NCBI GenBank assembly: GCA_947626775.1
Contig: CANQTL010000002.1
Span: 62,001 to 126,000 of the forward strand
From: an uncultured Lachnospiraceae bacterium
Lineage (GTDB): Bacteria; Bacillota; Clostridia; Lachnospirales; Lachnospiraceae
Direction: 5' to 3'
DNA: 64,000 nucleotides
This document shows, piece after piece, positions 18,128-27,120 of the stretch (its first letter is position 1; each line of letters opens with the position of its first letter). The notes beneath the pieces were generated by a model, which saw only the letters and a list, made by a program, of their open reading frames with translations, did not search any database and had not been told where the DNA came from. A program made the translations under genes and the position numbers.

Positions 18128-19687
18128 CTACTCCTCCCTGTGAAACAGATAGTATGTCTTCGTGTATACATACTCGCCGATATACTCGCAGGCATTAAGC
18201 TGTGGACATCGATCCATCACCTCTTTCAGACAGTCCTCGGCCGGCGCGCTTTCATCGTCCTCCGTCACCATGAGAATCAGTCTGCCGTATGCCGCCGCAT
18301 CTGTCAGCGCCGGCTGGTCCAGCTCATTCTCCCGCAGAAACGTGACGCTGTGATACTGTCTCGCCTCCAGATACGCCGGATTCGGCTGCCACGGCTTACG
18401 ATAGACCATCACACAGTCCACATCCGCATAGTCCGCCGCCGCATCCAGCAATTCGCCGCTGTCCCGATACAGATAGTCCCACTCTGCATTCTTCCATCCG
18501 CTCACTATAAATACCGATACGGCAAGCGCGGTCAGGCAGAGGGCGGACCGTCCCGCCGTCCGGATCCACAGGCTCACGCCGCACAATACCGCCCCAAATA
18601 CGATGGCATAGATCGGACTGATATAACGTCCCTCCTGATATATCGCGATCCTGGCAACCAGAACAAAATACAATGCCGGAGGCAGGACAAGACAGAGCCA
18701 CCGCATCACGCTGGCCCGCTCTTCCCCCCCCCTGTCCTCTCCTGCACATCCGCGGGCAAACAGAAAGAAGAGCGCGGCTATGAGCAGATAAAGGAACAGA
18801 CCGCCGAAAAGCTGTCTGTCCATGATGTCAAAAAAAGTCCCGATCCCCGCAAGCCAATCCGTCAGGGAAGTCCCTGCCATATTAGCCATGGATTCTTCCC
18901 CTCTCGAACCGGAAAATATCTGCCTGAGAATCGGCGGAAAGATCGCAAGCACGCCGAGCGCCGCCGCGCCCTGCACTAAGCAGAAGCCTCCGGCCTCCCG
19001 CCGGCGTTTCCCGTACAGCAGACAGCCAAGATAGACAGCGCTGGCAAAGACGGTATAGACGATACAGTAATAGTGGGTCAGCCCACCGCCGAGCGTGCAC
19101 AGAAAAATGGCGAGATAAAAACGCTTCGTGTGTGCTCTGCCGATCCGGCTCACCAGAAGATAGGCCGCGGCAGTCACCCAGAACATCGCCATGATATACA
19201 TGCGCAGAAACGACGTAAACGACAGGATACCCGCGGAGCACACAAAGCCCAGTGAAATGAGACGCTGTATCGCCGCATCATTCGTCAGCAGCAAAACCAG
19301 CCTTCGGAAGAAGAACAATACCCCCATGGCAAACAGAATATTGATCAGCCCTGCAGCCCAAATTGTAAAAATGCCCGGCATACAGGAGCAGATCGTGTGC
19401 AGAAAAGCATAATACAAAGGCGGATGTGCATCCTGCGCCTGATTCTGCCACACAATTCCGTAGTCAAACCGATGTGCTCTGTCGACGGTCATATACTCGA
19501 TCCAGGGCGTCGCAGCAGGATAGTATGTCAGCCCTTCCTCGATCGACATGACCGGCCCGTCCGCATGGTTGGCCAGCCCGTAACTGTACACCTCATCTAC
19601 ATGCAGATTTCTCTTCTGCCCCAATGTCAGCACGATCAGCAACGCAAACAGAATATAGATTGACAGATTCCCTGTTTTTTCTCTCAT
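18128..19687 (-). CDS. GT39-like polytopic glycosyltransferase (GT-C), possibly phase-variable
   Basis: A 519-residue membrane protein with about 11 hydrophobic segments, paralogous to the one at 13155-14741: LHVDEVYSY (Asp31-Glu32) matches LYIDEVFSY, and both share AHPPLYYA-like HPPLYY, LRMYVMAMFWVTA-type FLRMY and a C-terminal CEYIGEYVYTKTYYL-like end. It is expected to move a sugar from a polyprenyl-phosphate donor to a glycan outside the cell. It starts six bases after the sulfatase-like gene. Eight consecutive G in the codons for Asp-Arg-Gly-Gly-Glu near residue 320 make it another possible contingency gene. Confidence 0.8.
   Translation of the reverse strand: MREKTGNLSIYILFALLIVLTLGQKRNLHVDEVYSYGLANHADGPVMSIEEGLTYYPAATPWIEYMTVDRAHRFDYGIVWQNQAQDAHPPLYYAFLHTICSCMPGIFTIWAAGLINILFAMGVLFFFRRLVLLLTNDAAIQRLISLGFVCSAGILSFTSFLRMYIMAMFWVTAAAYLLVSRIGRAHTKRFYLAIFLCTLGGGLTHYYCIVYTVFASAVYLGCLLYGKRRREAGGFCLVQGAAALGVLAIFPPILRQIFSGSRGEESMANMAGTSLTDWLAGIGTFFDIMDRQLFGGLFLYLLIAALFFLFARGCAGEDRGGEERASVMRWLCLVLPPALYFVLVARIAIYQEGRYISPIYAIVFGAVLCGVSLWIRTAGRSALCLTALAVSVFIVSGWKNAEWDYLYRDSGELLDAAADYADVDCVMVYRKPWQPNPAYLEARQYHSVTFLRENELDQPALTDAAAYGRLILMVTEDDESAPAEDCLKEVMDRCPQLNACEYIGEYVYTKTYYLFHREE
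18724..18731 (-). repeat. Poly-G tract (8) inside the GT39-like gene
   Basis: Eight C on the plus strand, read as eight G in Arg-Gly-Gly of a cytoplasmic or extracytoplasmic loop. The frame is open in this copy. Confidence 0.9.
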
Positions 19688-19693
19688 GCCGTG

Positions 19694-21349
19694 CTACCTC
19701 TCATATATCCTGCCCGTCGCCCTCATCGTCGCAGAGTCGTGCGCCCGACCGGTCTGGATATATTCCACCATGTAATCTTCCTTCAGATATTCATGAAACA
19801 GGAAGCGCCTCTCCCTCTCATCGCCGCTGTGCCAGTCAAATATGCTGCCTCCGTCCGCTCCCTGCAGCAGACGGCGATACGCCTCCTGAAGATCTTCAAA
19901 TGAGATCGGCGCATCCGACACCGTATAATCATGCCGCTCATCGACACCTTTCACGAAAAAGATCGGATTCTGCCTCGCATGAATATCCCCATACGCATAT
20001 CCGTGGTCAGCCATAACTATGATCGCGGAATTGTCATACACGCCGGCATCCTTCAACTTCTGCAGATACGCCCTCGTGATTGTGAGACAGGCTTTCAGAC
20101 TGTCTTCGTAGGTTCCCGTCTCCTCCGGAATGATCTCGACATTCTCATTGTAAATAAAGGGCACGTGCCCGCCGTCAATGTGGATGAAACGAAAGCATCT
20201 TTGATCCGTATAGCTGATCTCATCGTGCAAAACTCCGTCGTAAAATTCGGTGTTGGAATACGTGAACAGGCGCTCTCCCTCCGGAAGTATCTTGAGACCG
20301 CTGAAAGCGTTTGGATTCACGAAACTGAAACGTTTCAGATCAAACGGTGCATACTTGAAACCGGTCATCAAAAGCTGCCATCTCGCAAAAGCCCAGGAAT
20401 CCGTCACACCCCTTTCGTTGGAGAGCACGTTTTCAAATCTTCCCATACCGTTGTCGTTCAGGAGCAGTTCCGCCTCATAGGCGTCCTCATACAGTCCCAT
20501 GCCATATCCGCTCTGCTCCAGTTCGGCCAGCAGCGGCGACTCTGCATAGGCTTCCGCCTCATATTCCGCAAACTCTCTTTCGTTCTCATACCACTGTCCC
20601 GTCAGGATATACGGCACACAGTATTTGGTATACGGATACGCCCCAACCACATTGTCATAGAAGGTGAAGTCCGTAAAAATATCCTGATATTCCGGCGTCT
20701 CCTGCAGCATTTCCTCCATAACCTGCGCGTCCACCGCATCCAATACCAGAATTACAAAATTAGCGTCCCGGGACATCTGAAACATATTTCTGGCGGTCAC
20801 ACACAGATTGGGTTTTCTGGCAAAACCGTCGTTCTGTATGGCGAGCGTCAGCAGCGTGACACACAGCATCAGCGTCATACAGATACTGACCGTCTCAACA
20901 ATCCTGTTCAGCAGTTCCCTCTTCTTCCTGCACCAGAATTTTACGGCAAGCATAACCGCCGGCACACCCACCCACAAAATTACAGAACGCGCTTTTTCCG
21001 CCGTATACCGGCTCCAGTCTATCGTTTCGCCGTCCAGCGGCGGAAGCCCTTCCGTCAGCAGATTCCCCTGTACATACAGACAGAGATAGGCGCTGAAATA
21101 CAGCCAGAGTACGATTCCATACAGTCCGGCGCCCGCCCTGTGAAGCAGGACCAGGACCAGAATGCTGACCGCGCACAGCACAGCAAACGCGACAAACATA
21201 ATCGGTGTCAGAAGGTACGCATCAAACCAGAATTCGTCCTGATTGGTAAACAGAAGTTCCAGCGGAGCATAGAGACAAAGCATAAAGCAGACTGCAGCGG
21301 ACAGCCAGACGCCGCTCTTCAAATCGACTGATAGTTTCTTCTTATCCAT
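19694..21349 (-). CDS. LTA-synthase/sulfatase-fold membrane transferase
   Basis: A 551-residue protein with four or five hydrophobic segments in residues 12-170 and an extracytoplasmic alkaline-phosphatase-superfamily domain after residue 195. Marks are NFVILVLDAVDAQ, AYPYTKYCVPYILTG (the Thr is the likely nucleophile, as in the T-x-x-S-x-P pattern of the fold) and IIVMADHGYAYG near the metal site. Relatives transfer phosphoglycerol or phosphoethanolamine to glycans. It overlaps aepY by eight bases, so a plausible job is attaching AEP (or another phospho-group) to the polymer at the cell surface, although such enzymes normally use a phospholipid rather than a CMP donor. Confidence 0.75.
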   Translation of the reverse strand: MDKKKLSVDLKSGVWLSAAVCFMLCLYAPLELLFTNQDEFWFDAYLLTPIMFVAFAVLCAVSILVLVLLHRAGAGLYGIVLWLYFSAYLCLYVQGNLLTEGLPPLDGETIDWSRYTAEKARSVILWVGVPAVMLAVKFWCRKKRELLNRIVETVSICMTLMLCVTLLTLAIQNDGFARKPNLCVTARNMFQMSRDANFVILVLDAVDAQVMEEMLQETPEYQDIFTDFTFYDNVVGAYPYTKYCVPYILTGQWYENEREFAEYEAEAYAESPLLAELEQSGYGMGLYEDAYEAELLLNDNGMGRFENVLSNERGVTDSWAFARWQLLMTGFKYAPFDLKRFSFVNPNAFSGLKILPEGERLFTYSNTEFYDGVLHDEISYTDQRCFRFIHIDGGHVPFIYNENVEIIPEETGTYEDSLKACLTITRAYLQKLKDAGVYDNSAIIVMADHGYAYGDIHARQNPIFFVKGVDERHDYTVSDAPISFEDLQEAYRRLLQGADGGSIFDWHSGDERERRFLFHEYLKEDYMVEYIQTGRAHDSATMRATGRIYER

Positions 21350-22472
21350 GAAACAGTAAACACCTCATGAAATCCTCTTTGTTTTTCTTTGCGCTCTCCT
21401 TCGGTCTGCCGAGATCGGCCCGGGATTCCAGAGACACCGGAATCTCCCATAGAACGGGCCCCTTCTCCTCCCGGATCCCTGCGCCGATCCGCTCGAGCGC
21501 CTCCATCGTCTCCAATCTCTGTGCTGCGCGATATCCCGCAGCGGAAGCAATCCGGGCGAAATCCGCCTGACGGCAGCCGGTAGGCATAGCGCCCACGGAT
21601 TCATGCGCCTGATTGTTGATCACGATATGATAGAAATTCTCCGGCGCCTGCGCCGCGATAAACGGCAGCGCGCCCATATGCATCAGCGCGGCGCCGTCCC
21701 CGTCAATGCAGACAACTTTTTGATCCGCCCGCCTCTTCGCGATCCCCAGCGCAATCATGGATGCATGCCCCATGCCTCCGACCGTCATAAAAATATTCTC
21801 ATGGCCGCCGTAGATCGCATTGCTCTGCTCATAGAGTTCCCGGGATATCTTACCGGTGGTGGAGACGATCGCCGTCTTTCTCGGGAGCTCTCTCAGAATA
21901 CGCCCCAGTACTTCTTCCCGACGCATCGGATTGCCGTTGTCCCACGTGAAAGGCGCCTCCTTTTCAAAGGTTCCCTTTTTGACAATAACGGCAAACTGGT
22001 CGCCCTGCGCAAGAACCTTACCGGCCTCCACAAGGATCGCGTTCATCTCCTCATCCGTCGTGTTCTGATCGATCACACTGTAAGGAACCGACAGGGTTCG
22101 GAACAATTCGCAGGTTACTTTTCCCTGAAAGACATGCTGCGGCTCGTCCTTTACGCCCGGCTCTCCCCTCCAGCCGACAATAAACAGAATCGGGATCCCA
22201 TACACATCGCGGTTGGCCAAAGACGCCAGCGGATTGACGATGTTGCCGATCCCGGAATTCTGCATATACACACACGCCGGCTTCGCCGAAGCGAGATAGC
22301 TTCCTATGGCAATCCCTACCGCCGCGCCCTCATTGGCGGTCACATAATGCTGCAGAGTTCCCCGATAAGTCTGCACCCCGTCACAGAACTGTTTTAACGT
22401 GGAATCGGGGACTCCCGCGATCGTATCAAACCCCATATGCTCCAACTGTTCCAATAACCTAGACGCTTTCAT
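21342..22472 (-). CDS. aepY: Phosphonopyruvate decarboxylase
   Basis: A 376-residue ThDP enzyme that drives phosphonate synthesis by decarboxylating phosphonopyruvate to phosphonoacetaldehyde. ANEGAAVGIAIG holds the cofactor-activating Glu48; QNSGIGNIVNPLASL follows; the GDGAALMHMG to NN stretch near residues 258-288 is the ThDP/Mg motif. The length fits the family. Its ATG overlaps the end of the cytidylyltransferase gene by 14 bases, and the next gene overlaps its stop, so the set is tightly coupled. Confidence 0.93.
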   Translation of the reverse strand: MKASRLLEQLEHMGFDTIAGVPDSTLKQFCDGVQTYRGTLQHYVTANEGAAVGIAIGSYLASAKPACVYMQNSGIGNIVNPLASLANRDVYGIPILFIVGWRGEPGVKDEPQHVFQGKVTCELFRTLSVPYSVIDQNTTDEEMNAILVEAGKVLAQGDQFAVIVKKGTFEKEAPFTWDNGNPMRREEVLGRILRELPRKTAIVSTTGKISRELYEQSNAIYGGHENIFMTVGGMGHASMIALGIAKRRADQKVVCIDGDGAALMHMGALPFIAAQAPENFYHIVINNQAHESVGAMPTGCRQADFARIASAAGYRAAQRLETMEALERIGAGIREEKGPVLWEIPVSLESRADLGRPKESAKKNKEDFMRCLLFHG

Positions 22473-23151
22473 TGATCCTCTCCAATTCCTCCACCGTGTC
22501 TATCTCTACAAGCTGTCCCTCAGCCACGGGCTCTATTTTCAGTTTCAGTTTATCCAGATTCCGATCCACAATATCATCCCAGAACAGACTGTCGTTTTCC
22601 GCAGACGCGCTGGCCTTTATGATCTCGTCTCTCAAAAGACGCGCATCCTCCCTCTTAAAATAGGAGACGCCGACCATATTGTAGACATCCGTACCGCCCT
22701 TGCCGACGCGCGTGATATACTGTCCGTCCGTCTCGAACACCCAGTCGTCCGAATAGCCCGCCTGCATTCTGCCATAATAACAGGAATGCTCCAGTTCCCG
22801 GGCAAAAATACTCCGATCCGCCACATACAGATCCGACTCACAGATAAAGCAGTCGGTCTCCCCGAGCACTTCTCTGGCCGCATAAATAGAGGAAATATTA
22901 TTCTTTGTCAAAAAATCCGGATTGTGCAGGAGCTTTACCTGTGCATACCGCGCACAGAGCGGCTCGAACTGTTCGCCCAGATATCCCGTTACAATATAAA
23001 TCTCCTCCACCGGGCGCGCCAACAGACCCTCTATCACCGTCTCGATCATCGCTCTGCCCCTGACTTTGATTAACGGCTTAGGCGTATGCTCCGTCAGCGG
23101 ACGCATACGGCTTCCCAGCCCAGCCGCCATCAGGATCGCTGTCTCTCTCAT
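22459..23151 (-). CDS. CTP:phosphonate/phosphocholine-type cytidylyltransferase (LicC/PntC-like)
   Basis: A 230-residue sugar-nucleotidyltransferase-fold enzyme. MAAGLGSRMRPLTEHTPKPL is the nucleotide loop; NPDFLTKNNISSIYAA, CESDLYV and WDDIVDRN resemble LicC, the choline-phosphate cytidylyltransferase, and the PntC family that makes CMP-AEP. Placed between aepX and aepY, it most likely activates AEP to CMP-AEP for transfer to a glycan or lipid. The ribosome site AAAGGGAG precedes ATG 23151. I leave the symbol empty because specificity is inferred from context. Confidence 0.8.
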   Translation of the reverse strand: MRETAILMAAGLGSRMRPLTEHTPKPLIKVRGRAMIETVIEGLLARPVEEIYIVTGYLGEQFEPLCARYAQVKLLHNPDFLTKNNISSIYAAREVLGETDCFICESDLYVADRSIFARELEHSCYYGRMQAGYSDDWVFETDGQYITRVGKGGTDVYNMVGVSYFKREDARLLRDEIIKASASAENDSLFWDDIVDRNLDKLKLKIEPVAEGQLVEIDTVEELERINESV

Positions 23152-23178
23152 CTTCGCGCACTCCCTTTCCGTTTCGTC

Positions 23179-24474
23179 TCACAGTTCGTCGATCAGCCTG
23201 ATGATGTCTTTAAAGGGCATCAGCCTGGAATCCACTTCCAGCGCTCTGTGATTCTTCAGAATATCGATTGCCGTGTTCTGCATGGCGGGAAAAGCGCTTC
23301 TCGTCAGCTGATTCGCATAAATCACAATATTGACGCCCGCCGCCGCCAGCTCTTCTTCCGTAATACTGTTATAGGAAGTCGGCACAACCACGATCGGCGT
23401 CTGTCCGTCCTTCTCGCGGAACAGCCGGCAGAATTCCAGTATCTCATCCGGCGATTTCCGGCGGGAATGAATCATAATGCCGTCTGCACCCGCCGCCACA
23501 TAGGCAAAGGCGCGCTTCAGCGCATCCTCCATGCCCCGCTCCAGGATCAGGCTCTCGATCCTGGCTATGATCATGAATTCCTCCGTGCGCAGCGCTTTCT
23601 TGCCGGCGCTTATCTTTTCACAGAAATTTTCGATACTGTCCTGCGTCTGCTCCACTTCCGTGCCAAAGAGAGAATTTTTTTTAAGCCCTGTCTTATCTTC
23701 AATGATCACGGCGGACACGCCCATACGCTCCAGCGTCCTGACGTTGTACACGAAATGCTCCACCAGTCCGCCCGTATCCCCGTCGAGAATGATCGGTTTC
23801 GTAGTCACATCCATCACATCGTCGATGGTACGGATACGGGAGGACATGTCTACCAGCTCGATATCCGGCTTTCCCTTGGCTGTGGAATCGCACAGCGAGG
23901 AGATCCACATGGCGTCAAACTGATCCAGCATACCGCCGCTCTCCACGATCGTCTTCTCGGCGATCAGCCCTGTCAGACCCGAATGCACCTCCAGCGTCTT
24001 GACGATCGGGCGCATTCTGATCAGCTGGCGCAGGCGCTTGCGCCTAAACTCCGGCATAGCCAGTTTCTCTCTCATCTGATCGTCTATGCGCTTTACGCGC
24101 TCGTTGTAAGTATAGGGAATCTCTATCAGTTCTCCGCCTGTCCTGTTGAGATTGGAGACGACATTCTCCCGTATCACGGTTTCCGGACCTTCTTTCCAGT
24201 TATCGCCGTGAACGACATAGTCGGGCCGCAGTTCGTCAATCACCCGGTCATACATAATATCCCGCTGTACCAGAACCTCTTTCGCCAGTCCGGTATCCCT
24301 AACAAGCTGCATCCTCTCCTCCAGAGAGATCGTGGGAAATCTGTTGAAGCACACCATCGCCTCGTCGGACAGCACGCCCACATAAACGTCCCCATACTTT
24401 GCGGCCTCCCGCAGGATATTCATATGGCCCTCATGAATCACATCCGTGCAAAAGCAAGTATATACTTTCTTCAT
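23179..24474 (-). CDS. aepX: Phosphoenolpyruvate mutase with N-terminal cytidylyltransferase-like domain
   Basis: A 431-residue, two-domain protein. Residues 1-125 form a cytidylyltransferase-like Rossmann domain with HEGH at 14-17 and VVHGDNWKEG near 87-96. Residues 150-431 form PEP mutase, the enzyme that makes the carbon-phosphorus bond: DGDTGG at 231-236 and the catalytic-loop motif EDKTGLKKNS at 259-268, which distinguishes mutases from lyases. The ATG at 24474 follows AGGAAGATAGG. It commits phosphoenolpyruvate to phosphonates. Because the next gene is a separate cytidylyltransferase, the role of the N-terminal domain is open. Confidence 0.95.
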   Translation of the reverse strand: MKKVYTCFCTDVIHEGHMNILREAAKYGDVYVGVLSDEAMVCFNRFPTISLEERMQLVRDTGLAKEVLVQRDIMYDRVIDELRPDYVVHGDNWKEGPETVIRENVVSNLNRTGGELIEIPYTYNERVKRIDDQMREKLAMPEFRRKRLRQLIRMRPIVKTLEVHSGLTGLIAEKTIVESGGMLDQFDAMWISSLCDSTAKGKPDIELVDMSSRIRTIDDVMDVTTKPIILDGDTGGLVEHFVYNVRTLERMGVSAVIIEDKTGLKKNSLFGTEVEQTQDSIENFCEKISAGKKALRTEEFMIIARIESLILERGMEDALKRAFAYVAAGADGIMIHSRRKSPDEILEFCRLFREKDGQTPIVVVPTSYNSITEEELAAAGVNIVIYANQLTRSAFPAMQNTAIDILKNHRALEVDSRLMPFKDIIRLIDEL

Positions 24475-24492
24475 CGTTCCTATCTTCCTCCG

Positions 24493-25620
24493 CTACTGTT
24501 CATATCTGACCGGAACACTGACGCCGCACGCGTGAAGCGCCTCGCGAAACACCGCAAAAAACGCCTCGATATCCTTCTCGTCTATCGCGCCAAGCGCACA
24601 CAGACGAAACATTCCCAGCTTCTCCACCTTGCCGGGATAAATCGTAAAACCCCGCTCGTAACAGTAGTCGTGTATCTTCTCAAAATCCCAGCGCGGGTCT
24701 GCCGGATAAAGCGCCGCCGCCACCAGACCGGACTCCTGCCCCTCCGGTATGTAGATGCGGAAGCCGAGTGATATAAGTCCGTTCCTGATCGCCCGATAAA
24801 CGCGGCAGTGCCGCGCCCATTTTCGCTCTTCCCCTTCCTCAAAATACTCCTTCAGCGCCTGTCTGACAGAGTAAATCACCTGAACCGGCGGCGTAAAATG
24901 CATCTCTCCATGCGCCCTGGCATATTCGTACTGCATATACAGATTGCAGTAATAAGAGCGTTTCGGATATGCGGCGGAAGCCTCGATCACCGACTTCCTG
25001 CCGATGATAAACGACAGACCCGTCATTGCCATGATGCCCTTCTGCGCCGAAGCCATGCAGAAATCGACCTCGTCAGCAGCAATGTCGATGGGCCGCATGG
25101 CATAGGTGGACGTCGTATCCACGACAAAGACACCGTGATATCGGTGCGCCAGCGCGCCGATCTCCCTGATCGGATTTAAGAGTCCCGTCCCTGTCTCGTT
25201 ATGCGTCGTATATACCAGTGCGATATCGGGATTCTCTTTAAGCGTCTGCTCTACGACCGTCAGATCCGGCTGCCTGTCGAGCGGCTGTTTCAGGTTGAGA
25301 TACGGCAGACCGTAATACTCGCATATCTCTGCGGCGCGGCTGCTGTACGCGCCGTTGTTGATGATCAGTATCTTCTTATCCGCCGGCAGCAATGAATTCA
25401 GGCAGATATCCATATTGATTGTCCCCGAGCCGCAGAACAGAACCGCCGCGTATTCCTCCGGATCGGCATGTACGATCCGCAGCAGGCCGTCCTCCACCTC
25501 CCGCATAACTGCCACAAACTCCTTCTCCCGCGGGCAGATATCGGGAACTACCTGCGCCATCTTCACCGTGTCCGTCGTCGTCGCAGGACCTGGATTCAAC
25601 AGTACATTTCTCTTTACCAT
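24493..25620 (-). CDS. phnW: 2-aminoethylphosphonate aminotransferase
   Basis: A 375-residue class V PLP aminotransferase; in this setting it works in the biosynthetic direction, phosphonoacetaldehyde to AEP. LLNPGPATTTDTVK is the classical N-terminus, FCGSGTINMD binds the cofactor phosphate, VDTTSTYAMRPID holds the PLP Asp, and SAQKG contains the Schiff-base Lys. I start at ATG 25620, eight bases after AAGGAG, rather than 25674, which would run into hipA. It is the first enzyme gene of the AEP set and lies 20 bases after hipA. Confidence 0.93.
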   Translation of the reverse strand: MVKRNVLLNPGPATTTDTVKMAQVVPDICPREKEFVAVMREVEDGLLRIVHADPEEYAAVLFCGSGTINMDICLNSLLPADKKILIINNGAYSSRAAEICEYYGLPYLNLKQPLDRQPDLTVVEQTLKENPDIALVYTTHNETGTGLLNPIREIGALAHRYHGVFVVDTTSTYAMRPIDIAADEVDFCMASAQKGIMAMTGLSFIIGRKSVIEASAAYPKRSYYCNLYMQYEYARAHGEMHFTPPVQVIYSVRQALKEYFEEGEERKWARHCRVYRAIRNGLISLGFRIYIPEGQESGLVAAALYPADPRWDFEKIHDYCYERGFTIYPGKVEKLGMFRLCALGAIDEKDIEAFFAVFREALHACGVSVPVRYEQ

Positions 25621-25640
25621 TGGTATTTCTCCTTCATTTA

Positions 25641-26765
25641 CTATAGATAGCGCCCCAAATTTTCCAGGACACACTCGCGGATATCAGCGGCCGTCTTACC
25701 CGCCTTCCGCATATCCAGCCCGATTTTCCGGGCCACCGCAAGAATATCGTCCGTCCCCGGATTCAATCCGTTCCCATTGATAGTCGTGGCATGTTCTCCG
25801 CCAATCGAATTGCTGTAAGTCAGGTCAAAGGCCGGCGACAATACCCATCGCCTCTCTGCTTCCCGATACAGGTAAGCAAAGTTTTTGGAATGATCATCCC
25901 GATTATGCGCATAGACATTAAAACACATCAGGCGGTACAGCCTTTCGCACTCCTCCATCGACCCAGTCAACTGAAGCGTCAGTCTCATAAGGATGTCATA
26001 ATCCAGATTGGGAATTCTGTGGGAAGTTTCGAGAAGCCCAGCCGCAGATACCATATGGACTTTGCCTGCTTCTCCCTGTCCCTTGCGGTCGAATCTCCTG
26101 GTGCCGAAGTATCCTGCCGAGTTCCCTGACGGAAACAGTCGCACATCTTCCATCTCAATACCGCATTCACGAGCACAGAGCGCATACTCATACTCCTGTC
26201 TGCCGATATCCCGACCGTCCTCTGAAGAGGGGAATTTAATAATCCAGTCCTCACCGTCTATATCGGTAAGTATCTTAGGTCTGGCTCCGCCGGAGGACGC
26301 TCCTCTGTCAAACAACACATCCAGATTCTCGGAAGTGCCGCTGTTCAGGAGTTTTTCACATTCCCCGGCAATCTCATCCAACGTCAACCCCTCTTGCCTT
26401 TTATCCATCACCATCGCCGGACGATATGTCAGCGCACCCATTCCCGAAGAACCAACGATGGCCAGTCTTTCCAGATTGCCGATCGCCTGAGGATTTAAAC
26501 CCTTCTTTCTCATCAGACGATCCACGAGAAGACGTCCCCATCCATCCGGAAGACTGTCTGCAAAAACGCCGAAAAGTCCCTCAAACGGATCCTGCTTAGG
26601 CATAAAAACCTTCTGCTCCAGCGGCAGGGAAAGCGGACTGACAGAAAATCCATCCGCAAGCCAGTCTCTGTGATAGGCGAAAGCCGCCAGCCGATTTTGA
26701 TACAAAGCCATGGTTCCGACGGGCCTGTCATGATAAAAAACTTCCAGTTTATTCAGTCTGGCCAT
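25641..26765 (-). CDS. hipA: HipA-family Ser/Thr kinase (toxin-like)
   Basis: A 374-residue protein: an N-terminal HipA domain (FYHDRPVGTMALY, then SLPLEQK and FADSLPDGWGR), an ATP-loop region with GASSGGARPK, and the catalytic part with YAHNRDDHSKNFAYLY followed by FDLTYS, where the Asp residues act in catalysis and metal binding. HipA kinases inactivate glutamyl-tRNA synthetase or related targets and are neutralised by HipB. The ATG at 26765 overlaps the hipB stop by 17 bases. I chose it over an upstream in-frame codon because homologues begin here. Confidence 0.85.
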   Translation of the reverse strand: MARLNKLEVFYHDRPVGTMALYQNRLAAFAYHRDWLADGFSVSPLSLPLEQKVFMPKQDPFEGLFGVFADSLPDGWGRLLVDRLMRKKGLNPQAIGNLERLAIVGSSGMGALTYRPAMVMDKRQEGLTLDEIAGECEKLLNSGTSENLDVLFDRGASSGGARPKILTDIDGEDWIIKFPSSEDGRDIGRQEYEYALCARECGIEMEDVRLFPSGNSAGYFGTRRFDRKGQGEAGKVHMVSAAGLLETSHRIPNLDYDILMRLTLQLTGSMEECERLYRLMCFNVYAHNRDDHSKNFAYLYREAERRWVLSPAFDLTYSNSIGGEHATTINGNGLNPGTDDILAVARKIGLDMRKAGKTAADIRECVLENLGRYL

Positions 26766-27030
26766 TGATGACCTCCTCAATGGAAGCAAACGGTACTTCA
26801 CTGAATAAAGCCGTAAGTTCTCCCTCCACTCCAAGCGCTATTGCGAGTTTCGTGAAAGACTGCAGAGAAATTTCTCCGCTCTGCTCAAACCGTTTGACTG
26901 AACCGAGACTTACCCCCGATCTGGCGGCAAGCTCCCGCTGAGAAATTTTCTTCCGTTTGCGAAGCCGGATCATACGCTTTGCAATTCCCATATTGATTTC
27001 TTTCCATGTTTTCTGGCTCAATTCAATCAT
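26749..27030 (-). CDS. hipB: HipB-like XRE antitoxin/repressor
   Basis: A 93-residue helix-turn-helix protein. The XRE domain spans about residues 15-75, with KKISQRELAARSGVSLGSVKRFE as the recognition region. An ATG at 26991 could also serve, but relatives with hipA begin with an M-x-L-S-x-K-T-W-K-E-like segment, which favours ATG 27030. AAGGA lies 13 bases upstream of that ATG, a little far. It is expected to bind HipA and repress its own promoter at 27037-27065. No clear operator palindrome was seen. Confidence 0.8.
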   Translation of the reverse strand: MIELSQKTWKEINMGIAKRMIRLRKRKKISQRELAARSGVSLGSVKRFEQSGEISLQSFTKLAIALGVEGELTALFSEVPFASIEEVINGQTE

Positions 27031-27036
27031 GCTAAT

Positions 27037-27065
27037 ATTTTAGTCCTTTTATATTATTTTATCAA
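27037..27065 (-). promoter_or_regulatory. SigA-type promoter for hipBA and probably the AEP genes
   Basis: On the minus strand TTGATA (complement 27060-27065), a 17-base spacer, and TAAAAT (complement 27037-27042). The -10 ends six bases before the hipB ATG, so the transcript would have almost no leader. No other promoter was seen between hipB and phnW. Confidence 0.6.
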
Positions 27066-27120
27066 GTTTGAGCCAGTATATTATCCCGAAACGTCGACTC
27101 CGCTGCAGATTTTTCTCTGC

